Positions 57,224 through 64,000 of a stretch of 64,000 bases of DNA are shown one piece after another; within the stretch, counting starts at the first letter, position 1; every line of letters begins with the position of its first letter. Made by a program: the position numbers and the translations under genes. The stretch is from Pseudomonas protegens (GTDB taxonomy: Bacteria; Pseudomonadota; Gammaproteobacteria; Pseudomonadales; Pseudomonadaceae), in contig NZ_CP060201.1 of assembly GCF_013407925.2 (NCBI RefSeq), forward strand, positions 4,139,001 to 4,203,000. Direction: 5' to 3'. The notes beneath the pieces are model-generated. The model was not told the origin of the DNA and did no database searches. It saw only the letters and a list, made by a program, of their open reading frames with translations.

Positions 57224-57835
57224 TTGGAACGTATTGCCGTCATCGACTTTGAAACCACCGGGATCTCGCCGAGCAGCAGTTGCCGGGCCACGGAAATCGC
57301 CGTGGTTATCCTTGAACAGGGGCGCATCGTCGAGCGTTACCAGAGCCTGATGAATGCCGGGGTGCGGGTGCCGGGCTTTATCGAACAGCTGACCGGCATC
57401 AGCAACGCCATGCTGCGCAGCGCGCCGTCGGCGGAGCAGGTGATGAACGAGGTCAACGAATTCGTCGGCACCACGCCGTTGCTGGCGCATAACGCGGCGT
57501 TCGACCAGAAGTTCTGGGATTTCGAGCTGGGGCGGATCAAGCGCACCCGTTTGCAGAACTTTGCCTGTTCCCTGCTGCTGGCCCGGCGGCTGATGCCGGC
57601 GGCGCCGAACCACAAGCTGGGCACCCTGACCACATTCGCCGGCTTGCCCCACACCGGTCAGGCGCACCGGGCCATGGCCGATGCGGAAATGGCCGCCAAC
57701 CTGGTGGCGCACCTGGCAGGTGAGCTACGCCACAAGCATGGCGTGCGTGAACTGTCCCACGACTTCCTTTGCAAGTTGCAGAAGGTCCCGGCTGCCAAGA
57801 TTCCCGAGCACCTCAAGCGCCAGCGCGGTTTCTGA
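57224..57835 (+). CDS. DnaQ-like 3'-5' exonuclease
   Basis: The 203-residue protein has the DEDDh exonuclease motifs: DFETTGI (motif I), LLAHNAAFDQKFW (motif II) and HRAMADAEMAANL (motif III). It lacks the C-terminal part of DNA polymerase III epsilon, so it is a stand-alone exonuclease of the DnaQ superfamily rather than the polymerase proofreader. The start codon is TTG at 57224, about 13 bases behind a GGAG element; this fits the MERIAVIDFETTG beginning. It follows the NYN gene. Confidence 0.88.
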   Translation: MERIAVIDFETTGISPSSSCRATEIAVVILEQGRIVERYQSLMNAGVRVPGFIEQLTGISNAMLRSAPSAEQVMNEVNEFVGTTPLLAHNAAFDQKFWDFELGRIKRTRLQNFACSLLLARRLMPAAPNHKLGTLTTFAGLPHTGQAHRAMADAEMAANLVAHLAGELRHKHGVRELSHDFLCKLQKVPAAKIPEHLKRQRGF

Positions 57836-57849
57836 GTGGGAGCTGCGGC

Positions 57850-58302
57850 TTACTTGCCGTTGTTTTCCAGTTGCCCCAGAGGGACACGCCGTTCGATGGC
57901 GCTGGACAGCACGATGGAGGTCTTGCTGAAACCGAACTGGGCCACACGGTTGATCAGTTCCTCCAGCTCCGGCATCGAGCCCACGGCAGCCTGCATGATC
58001 ACGCAGGGATCGCCGGTCACCCGATGGCATTCGGTGAGCTGGGGGATCTTGATCAGCTCGTCGTAGTTCTTCTGGTTGCCGTGCTGGGCCAGGCGCAGTT
58101 CGATCACGCATTGGATCGGCAGCCCGACCTTGGCCATGTCGACCTTGGCCTGGTAGCCGGTGATCACGCCGCTGGCCTCCAGCTTGGCCACGCGCTCGGC
58201 CACCGCCGGCGCCGAGAGGTTGACCTTGCGCGCCAGCTCGGCGTAACTCGCCCGGCCGTTTTCCAGCAGGCTGGCCAGGAGTAGGCGGTCGTATTTGTCC
58301 AT
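57850..58302 (-). CDS. Lrp/AsnC-family regulator (second copy)
   Basis: The 150-residue protein has the winged helix-turn-helix (LASLLENGRASYAELARKV; LSAPAVAERVAKLEASGVI) and RAM domain (TECHRVTGDPCVIMQAAVG) of Lrp/AsnC proteins. The ATG at 58302 (MDKYDRLLLASLL) is used; the frame extends 19 codons more. It is divergent to a YedA-type exporter gene, with 160 bases between, and probably controls it, as amino-acid exporters are often paired with such regulators. This is inference. Confidence 0.9.
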   Translation of the reverse strand: MDKYDRLLLASLLENGRASYAELARKVNLSAPAVAERVAKLEASGVITGYQAKVDMAKVGLPIQCVIELRLAQHGNQKNYDELIKIPQLTECHRVTGDPCVIMQAAVGSMPELEELINRVAQFGFSKTSIVLSSAIERRVPLGQLENNGK

Positions 58303-58462
58303 GGAAGGCTCCTCATTGGCCCGGCTTTCGAAAGCACGGTATTTAGCGCAGAACTCCATGCTTTGGAAAGTGTACTGCCGTTATAAACAGGTTTTGTAAC
58401 TTAAGTTCCCCCGGTGGCCTTTCTAGAATAGTGCTCCCCCTGCCTGCTCCGAGTTGCCTCCC

Positions 58463-59371
58463 ATGCCCGGCCAAAGCCGTTTTTCCTTGCCGTTGATCAG
58501 CGCTTTTTTCGCCTTGTACGTGATCTGGGGGTCGACCTACCTGGTGATCCGCATTGGCGTCGAGTACTGGCCGCCGCTGATGCTCGGCGGTGTGCGTTTC
58601 ATCATCGCCGGCAGCCTGATGTACGCCTTCCTGCGCTGGCGCGGAGTGCCGGCACCGACCTGGGCGCAATGGAAGGCCGCCGGGATCATCGGCGTGTTGC
58701 TGCTCAGTTGCGGCAACGGCGCGGTGACGCTGGCCGAACACTCCGGGGTGACCTCTGGAGTGGCGGCCCTGGCGGTGGCCACGGTGCCTTTGTTCACTTT
58801 GCTCTGCGGCTATTTCTGGGGCGCACGCAACACCCGTCTGGAGTGGGCCGGGATCATCCTAGGGATGATCGGCATCGGCATGCTCAACCTGGGTTCCAAC
58901 CTGCAATCGAGTCCGCTGGGCGCCGCCTTGCTGCTGTTCGCCGCGGCGGCCTGGGCCTTCGGTTCGGTGTGGAGCAGGCACCTGCCGCTGCCCCAGGGGG
59001 CCATGGCCAGCGCCGCGGAAATGCTCGTCGGTGGCGTGGTGCTGATGATCGGCAGCGCCTTGAGCGGCGAGCACCTGGACGCCATGCCGCCCCTTGAAGG
59101 CTGGTTGGCGTTGGCCTATCTGGCCGGCTTCGGGTCGATCATCGCCTTCAACGCCTACATGTACCTGCTCAAGCACGTGCGGCCGGCCGCGGCCACCAGC
59201 TATGCCTACGTCAATCCGGCGGTGGCGGTGCTGCTGGGGATCGTCTTTGTCGGTGAAACCATCGGCATCGAGGAGGCCCTGGCCATGCTGGTGATCATCA
59301 GCGCGGTGGTGCTGATCGGCCTGCCTCAGTGGCGCAAGCCGAAAGCCGCTCCTCAGCAAGAGGTTGTCTGA
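58463..59371 (+). CDS. yedA: EamA-family exporter YedA
   Basis: The 302-residue protein has about ten membrane segments and two EamA repeats. It closely resembles E. coli YedA over its whole length, with LYVIWGSTYLVIRIGVE, GVRFIIAGSLMYAFL, TVPLFTLLCG, SAAEMLVGGVVLMIG and SYAYVNPAVAVLLG. Such proteins export amino acids or other small metabolites. A start at 58454 (TTG) is possible; ATG 58463 is preferred. It is divergent to the Lrp gene at 57850. Confidence 0.88.
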   Translation: MPGQSRFSLPLISAFFALYVIWGSTYLVIRIGVEYWPPLMLGGVRFIIAGSLMYAFLRWRGVPAPTWAQWKAAGIIGVLLLSCGNGAVTLAEHSGVTSGVAALAVATVPLFTLLCGYFWGARNTRLEWAGIILGMIGIGMLNLGSNLQSSPLGAALLLFAAAAWAFGSVWSRHLPLPQGAMASAAEMLVGGVVLMIGSALSGEHLDAMPPLEGWLALAYLAGFGSIIAFNAYMYLLKHVRPAAATSYAYVNPAVAVLLGIVFVGETIGIEEALAMLVIISAVVLIGLPQWRKPKAAPQQEVV

Positions 59372-60427
59372 TCAGCCTGCCGGTGGTTGGCCGGCAAGCT
59401 TCTGATCCAGAAAGTCGCTGATCAGCCTTGCCACCTGCCGGTGGATGTCCTGGCGATCACCGGCATCGCCATCGCGGCAGATAATCTCGTCCCCAGGTGC
59501 CTCTTCCTTGAGCAGGGCCACGGCGCCTGGCTTGCAGACTTGCATGAAGCTGAAGTGGCTGGCATTGGCCAGGACCTCATAGTGCGAAGGCGGGGACGCC
59601 AGATGGGCGTTCAGATAGCCCGACTCTTCCTCCACGGGCATGTCCGCGATGTTCACTCCGGCCCCCAGGACCAGGACCGGTGTGTGCAGCGTCGACAAAC
59701 TCTCGGGGGTAAAACCACGGGCGAACCCCAGGTCCAGCGCAACGACGGCCTTGACTCGCGGGTCCCGCAGATCGGCGCTCAGCGGGCCTTGATTGTGCGC
59801 GGTGATCCCCAGTTCCGGTGCTATGTGGCAAAGGCGTGGATTGGGATGCAGCCGGCACTCCTCCAGGTAACGTTGCGGGCTGTAGCGGGCACCGGCCAGC
59901 GCGGTGACCGTCCAGCCGCCCAGGGAGTGGCCGATGGCGGCGATGCGCTGCGGGTCGACCGGGCCGGCCAGGGTGTTATCGAGGGTGAGCTTGTCGATGA
60001 CCCGGCTCAGGTCGCGCGGGCGTTCCCAGAGCTTGGCGGCTTCTGCAGGGCGCTGGTCGAATGTGGTGGTGCCCGGATGGTCGGGAGCCGCGACGATATA
60101 GCCTTGGTCCACCAGGCTCGATACCAGCCAGCTGAGATTGCGCCAGTTGCCACGATAGCCGTGGGACAGCACCACCAGCGGATGGGCAGAGCCGCTAGGC
60201 GCGGCATCCTTGATGGTCGCTACACCCTGGAAAATCGGGTTTTCAGCCGATGGCAGGAGGGGGGCGGTGGCCGTGGTGGGATACCAGAGGGCGACATGCA
60301 GGGGGCGCTGCTGACTGGCGTCCGCCAGCGTCACTTCACGAAAGCCGATGAGTTCGGCGGCATGCACCAGGGGCAGGTGCAGGCAAAGGCCCGCTAGCAT
60401 CCATGCGGACAGGGCAAATTTGCGCAT
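59372..60427 (-). CDS. Secreted alpha/beta hydrolase
   Basis: The 351-residue protein has a signal peptide (ending near LVHAAE) and an alpha/beta hydrolase fold of the dienelactone hydrolase/PAF-acetylhydrolase type: LVVLSHGYRGNWRN, AAPDHPGTTTFDQRP and the nucleophile serine in IGHSLGGW. The histidine is probably in NASHFSF. It should act on esters in the periplasm. The stop directly follows that of yedA (convergent, no gap). A strong hairpin lies upstream. Confidence 0.85.
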   Translation of the reverse strand: MRKFALSAWMLAGLCLHLPLVHAAELIGFREVTLADASQQRPLHVALWYPTTATAPLLPSAENPIFQGVATIKDAAPSGSAHPLVVLSHGYRGNWRNLSWLVSSLVDQGYIVAAPDHPGTTTFDQRPAEAAKLWERPRDLSRVIDKLTLDNTLAGPVDPQRIAAIGHSLGGWTVTALAGARYSPQRYLEECRLHPNPRLCHIAPELGITAHNQGPLSADLRDPRVKAVVALDLGFARGFTPESLSTLHTPVLVLGAGVNIADMPVEEESGYLNAHLASPPSHYEVLANASHFSFMQVCKPGAVALLKEEAPGDEIICRDGDAGDRQDIHRQVARLISDFLDQKLAGQPPAG

Positions 60428-60505
60428 TCAGATCTCCAGTGGCAAAGCATCGGTGTTCTGCCAGTGGGGGCGCGTCTTGGAGGATTCGACGGCGTTCAAC
60501 GGCAG

Positions 60506-60543
60506 AGGATGGACGACGACTGATGGCAGTCGCCGTCCATCCT
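60506..60543. terminator. Strong hairpin between two reverse genes
   Basis: AGGATGGACG then CGACTG (60506-60522, one mismatch) pairs with CAGTCG and CGTCCATCCT (60527-60543) around ATGG. The T-run (TTTT) is on the forward side, while the reverse side lacks one. It probably ends the metalloprotease message. Confidence 0.7.
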
Positions 60544-60605
60544 TTTACCTGAAGTGGCCGGGAAAGGGTGACCGGATTGCGGAGCAAGCGGTCACGCCTC
60601 AGGCA

Positions 60606-63600
60606 TCAGTTACAGGCGCCGGCGTCGCGCCAGACCTTGCCGCTGCCTTCGCCACCGACGGTGGCGGCAGACGGCTCGTTGCCTTTGGTCCACCAGCGGG
60701 CGATGTAGTACCGGCCGTTATGGCTGACCTTGTCGTTGGCCAGGTAGGTGCCTTGACGGCTCCAGGCGCCCAGGCAACCGGCTGGCGACTCCACGCTGTC
60801 GGCCAGCACGGTCACGCTATGGTCGCGGCTGACCGTATGGCTGCCGTTGCCCAGGTTCAGGGTGAAGCGGTAGCTGATGTCCTTGTCGCTCTTGGGCGCG
60901 ACAAAGGTCAGTTTCGAACCCGAGGCCTGGAAGGCGACGCTGGGCGTCACTGTCCATTGGTAGCTCAGCGCCAGACCGGCCGGATCGCTGGAACCGGCGG
61001 CGTCCAGGGTCACGGTTTCACCGCCCTTGGCCTGACTGGCGCCGGCGATGCTCGCCAGCGGCGGCTTGACCGGCGCCGGCTTCTCGGCCAGGACCTTGAC
61101 CTGATGGCTGCGGGTGGCGCTGTGCTTGCCGTTGTTCACCGTCAGGCTGACGTTGTAGATGACATCCTGCTCGGCCTTCGGGGCGACGAACTTCATCAGG
61201 TGGCCTGCGGCGTCAAAGGCGACGCTGGGGCTGATGCTCCAGCTGTAGCTGAGCTTCAGGCCCGCCGGGTCGCTGGAGCCCGTGGCGTTGAGGTACACGG
61301 TTTCTCCTGGCTTGGCCTCGCTCGCGCCGCCGATCACCGCCACCGGCGGTTTGACTTCTTCCACCGGTGGCTCGACCGGTTTCTCGCCCTCGCTCTGGCA
61401 CGGGCCCAGGTCACGCCAGACCTTGCCGGCGCCATCCGCGCCGGTGGTGCTGGCCAGGCCCGGCTCGGCGCCGGAGGTCCACCAGCGAGCCTGGTACTGA
61501 CGACCTTTCCACTGCACCACATCGTTGCCGACGTAAGTGCCTCTGAGCGTCCATTCCGGTTTGCAGCTGGCATCGGCGGCCTTGCCCTTGATCAGCACCT
61601 CGTGGGTCCGGGTGCTGCTCTGCTTGCCGTTGCTCAGGATCAGGGTGAAACGGTAGCGGGTGTCGCTCTGCAGCTCGGGCGCGGTGAAGCTGATGCGCGC
61701 GCCGTCGTAGTCGAAGTCCAGGCGCGGCGAGGCTTCCCAGGCGAAGCTCAGGGCATTGCCCTGGGGATCGCTGGAGGCCGAGGCATCCAGGACGATCCTG
61801 TCCCCGGCGTTGGCTTCGGTCTTGCCGCTGATCACCGCCACCGGAGGTTCACCGGCATTCACCGGCTTGAGGGACGCGGCCTTGACCTCGTTGTCGGCGC
61901 TGAATTCGCCGTCGGCCAGCAGGGTCCAGGCGCCGTTCGCACTGCTGCTGCCATAGACCTGATAACCCTTGATGTTGCCGCTCAGGCCGGCGTCCTGGCG
62001 CGGCAGGTAGTGCAGTTGCGAGAAGCGGCTGTCGGCTCCCAGGTCGATCAGTATTTCATGGGGGTAGCGCGCCCCCGCTGCAGTGCTCCAGTAGGAATTG
62101 GGGTTGCCGTCGATGGCGTGGTTGCCCACCGCTGCGCCAGGCACCGCGCTGCTGGTGGACATGACCTTCCAGCTATTGCGCGGCAGGGCCTTGCCCTTGG
62201 CATCCACCAGCAGCAGTTCGGCGACGCTGGCGTTGTCCTTGCCGTCCACCGCGGAGGTGGCGACAAACTTCAGGTAGCGGCCCTGGGCCGTGTCCTGGGT
62301 CAGACCGTAGGCGTGGCCTTCAAGCACCTGATCCTGGGTGGCCCGGTTGTCGGTGTTGATCGCCAGGTACCAGCGCCCCGGCTGCGGGTCGTTCACCCCC
62401 AGCGACACGTTGTGGCTGCGTGCCGAGCGGTAGTCGTAGCTTGAGCCGCTGGGCTGGGCGCCGCGCTTGAGCAGTAACTGGATCTGGCCGGCCTTCTCGG
62501 TGAGTTCGCCGTCCACCACGGTGAACACCAGGCGCCGGGTGCCTTCGGGGACATCCACCGGGAAGTAGCGCGTCTGGCCGCTGGCCAGGCTGACTTTCTG
62601 GTTGAGGATCGAGGTGCTTTGCTCCTGTTCGAGCGGGACCACGGAAGGGCTGTAGGCCGACATCCGCGCCGCGTTTTCCCGCCAGACCCGGGCCATGTTG
62701 GCGGTTGTCGCGTTGCCCAGCGGCACGCCCCGGCTGTCCTTGACGTCCGGGTTGGAGAAATAGCCCACATGGTTGCCGCAGAGGATGGTGCCGACCCGGC
62801 CATTGTCGTAGCCGAAGCGGTAGCTCTTGCCATCGGAACAGTGGTTGCCGCCGATGTTGTGGCCCAGCTCATGACGGAAGACCGTGGCCGACTTGATGGA
62901 GTTGATGGTGTAGCGGCCGTTGACGTAGCCCCACCCTACGGCGGTGTCCTGGCCGGGGGTGCCCACGACGAAACTGGCCACCACATCGGGGCTGTAGCGA
63001 CGCATGCCTTCGGCGAAGACCTTGCTGACCTGGCCCAGGTTGGTGCCGGTGATGGCCGCATCCTGGGGCACCACCTGGGTGCCCACCAGGCGCAGGCGCA
63101 CGCCCTGGACCTTGGACTGTTGCAAGGCGCGGTTGACCGAGGCCACCTGGACCAGGGCGTAGGCTTCGTGGTCGCCGATATAGTCGGCGGCGGCCTGGGA
63201 GAACCCGGCCAGCAGGTCGATCACGGTTTCGCCCTGGACGTTGCGGTTGACCTGGAAACTGCGCAGGCCGCTCTGCGACTCCTTCAGGGCTGGGGTTTCG
63301 CTGCCGTCATCGGTGAGGTAGTCGACGCTCGACGGGGCAAAGGCGGCTCCGGCGTCGAAGTGGATCAGCGACTGCTGGCCGTTGGCGTCGCCGCGAATGA
63401 TGGCATTGGCATCCGGCAACAGGGCGATGAAGCTGCCGTCGGGGCGCGCGGCGAGGGTCATCTCTCCGGGGGCGCTCAGGGTCCGGGCGCGGCCCTCCAG
63501 CTGGCCGGTCATGACCCGCAGGTCCTTGAAGGTATCGTCCTGTTGCCCGATCAGGTTGCGGATGCGCATCCCGGTGACCTGTTGCAACTGCTCGGTGCCG

Positions 63601-63815
63601 GTTTCGGCGACGCCGAATGGCATCGCCCTGGCACCGGGCAATTGCAGGTTGATGAAGTGACCCTGGATCACCGTCGCGCCGAGAGCGGAATCGGGGCTGT
63701 GCTGGCCGACATCGGCCTGCGCCATGCCGCCAAGTGGCAAGAGTAGGGCAGCGCCCAGGCTGGCGCCCCAAAGGCGAGTCGCGCGGGACAAGGCGGTCAA
63801 TCTGAAGCTCGACAT
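60606..63815 (-). CDS. Secreted multi-domain zinc metalloprotease with PKD and chitin-binding modules
   Basis: The 1069-residue protein has a signal peptide (ending near MAQA, residue 34), a prodomain, and a reprolysin-like catalytic domain with HELGHNIGGNH (His315, His319, His325; Glu316). Modules follow: a PPC-like beta domain (about 400-490), a discoidin (F5/8 C) domain (about 505-650), PKD-type repeat 1 (about 655-745), a CBM5/12-type chitin-binding unit (about 751-806), PKD repeats 2 and 3 (about 822-910 and 918-1004) and a second CBM5/12 unit (1014-1068, WSRQGTYLANDKVSHNG). It likely degrades protein at chitin-containing or host surfaces. Whether type II secretion exports it is inferred. 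Long open frames on the other strand are shadows. Confidence 0.92.
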   Translation of the reverse strand: MSSFRLTALSRATRLWGASLGAALLLPLGGMAQADVGQHSPDSALGATVIQGHFINLQLPGARAMPFGVAETGTEQLQQVTGMRIRNLIGQQDDTFKDLRVMTGQLEGRARTLSAPGEMTLAARPDGSFIALLPDANAIIRGDANGQQSLIHFDAGAAFAPSSVDYLTDDGSETPALKESQSGLRSFQVNRNVQGETVIDLLAGFSQAAADYIGDHEAYALVQVASVNRALQQSKVQGVRLRLVGTQVVPQDAAITGTNLGQVSKVFAEGMRRYSPDVVASFVVGTPGQDTAVGWGYVNGRYTINSIKSATVFRHELGHNIGGNHCSDGKSYRFGYDNGRVGTILCGNHVGYFSNPDVKDSRGVPLGNATTANMARVWRENAARMSAYSPSVVPLEQEQSTSILNQKVSLASGQTRYFPVDVPEGTRRLVFTVVDGELTEKAGQIQLLLKRGAQPSGSSYDYRSARSHNVSLGVNDPQPGRWYLAINTDNRATQDQVLEGHAYGLTQDTAQGRYLKFVATSAVDGKDNASVAELLLVDAKGKALPRNSWKVMSTSSAVPGAAVGNHAIDGNPNSYWSTAAGARYPHEILIDLGADSRFSQLHYLPRQDAGLSGNIKGYQVYGSSSANGAWTLLADGEFSADNEVKAASLKPVNAGEPPVAVISGKTEANAGDRIVLDASASSDPQGNALSFAWEASPRLDFDYDGARISFTAPELQSDTRYRFTLILSNGKQSSTRTHEVLIKGKAADASCKPEWTLRGTYVGNDVVQWKGRQYQARWWTSGAEPGLASTTGADGAGKVWRDLGPCQSEGEKPVEPPVEEVKPPVAVIGGASEAKPGETVYLNATGSSDPAGLKLSYSWSISPSVAFDAAGHLMKFVAPKAEQDVIYNVSLTVNNGKHSATRSHQVKVLAEKPAPVKPPLASIAGASQAKGGETVTLDAAGSSDPAGLALSYQWTVTPSVAFQASGSKLTFVAPKSDKDISYRFTLNLGNGSHTVSRDHSVTVLADSVESPAGCLGAWSRQGTYLANDKVSHNGRYYIARWWTKGNEPSAATVGGEGSGKVWRDAGACN

Positions 63816-64000
63816 AACTATTCCTGGGTAGTCTCAGCGCGGTGCGATACCTGGCGAACAGGACCGCTAAAGCGTCCGCGCTGAGGAGGTGGATAAGGAG
63901 TTTTGCCGGCGGAGGGCATCATAGGCAGGGGCGCTCGGGGCGTACATCGAACAGGGGGCTTTTCGTACCGGTCCTAGGCAGCGGGCGCAATCGCCGGAGC

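Noticed and set aside
60348..62444. 698-codon open frame on the forward strand
   Set aside because: It is antisense to the metalloprotease, whose signal peptide, zinc motif and modules are clear; high GC at codon position 3 creates such shadows.

Overview
The window is chromosomal DNA of a Pseudomonas, most likely the P. fluorescens group. It is GC-rich and densely packed, and its gene order matches the known Pseudomonas run mpl-ubiX, proA-nadD-rsfS-rlmH-mrdA-rodA-mltB-rlpA-dacA-lipB-lipA, leuS-lptE-holA, lnt-corC-ybeY-ybeZ-miaB, hemL-thiE-thiD-ladS, aidB and amn. REP-type repeats with a GCCGGCTTGCCGGCGAA core recur between genes. I see no insertion sequence, prophage, integrase, CRISPR array, rRNA or convincing tRNA, so this is core genome rather than an island.

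Layout. 1-7 kb: the 3' part of a sigma-54 activator, peptidoglycan recycling (mpl), flavin prenylation (ubiX), small envelope genes, a MORN-repeat/legumain-like lipoprotein and a MaoC hydratase. 7-11 kb: LrgA/LrgB pair, a LON-domain protein, a DedA-PAP2 fusion and an alkyladenine glycosylase. 11-22.5 kb: a long forward run for proline and NAD synthesis, ribosome silencing and rRNA methylation, cell elongation (PBP2, RodA, MltB, RlpA, DacA) and lipoate synthesis. 22.6-29.6 kb: LD-carboxypeptidase, then a reverse block leuS-lptE-holA-arfA-lytic transglycosylase. arfA is a 53-codon gene that standard ORF length cut-offs would miss. 29.9-36.7 kb: a small unknown gene, an ElyC/YdcF-type gene behind a very structured leader, and the reverse cluster miaB-ybeZ-ybeY-corC-lnt. 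36.8-47.6 kb: DUF1820, a Sel1-repeat protein, hemL-thiE-thiD, the hybrid kinase ladS, aidB, amn, rluE and a DUF2788 gene. 47.8-64 kb: two Lrp/AsnC regulators, a candidate small RNA with promoter and terminator, a DUF6515 protein, a CDF metal exporter, hrpB, an EEP hydrolase, envelope and nuclease genes, a YedA-type exporter, a secreted hydrolase and a 1069-residue secreted metalloprotease with PKD and chitin-binding modules.

Functionally, much of the window serves the cell envelope: precursor recycling, elongasome, lytic transglycosylases, carboxypeptidases, lipoprotein acylation and LPS insertion. Translation and RNA functions (leuS, miaB, rluE, rlmH, rsfS, ybeY, arfA) are interleaved. The least explained items are the MORN-legumain lipoprotein, the candidate RNA at 48.36-48.63 kb, the hairpin-rich leader at 30.26-30.36 kb and the multi-modular metalloprotease.
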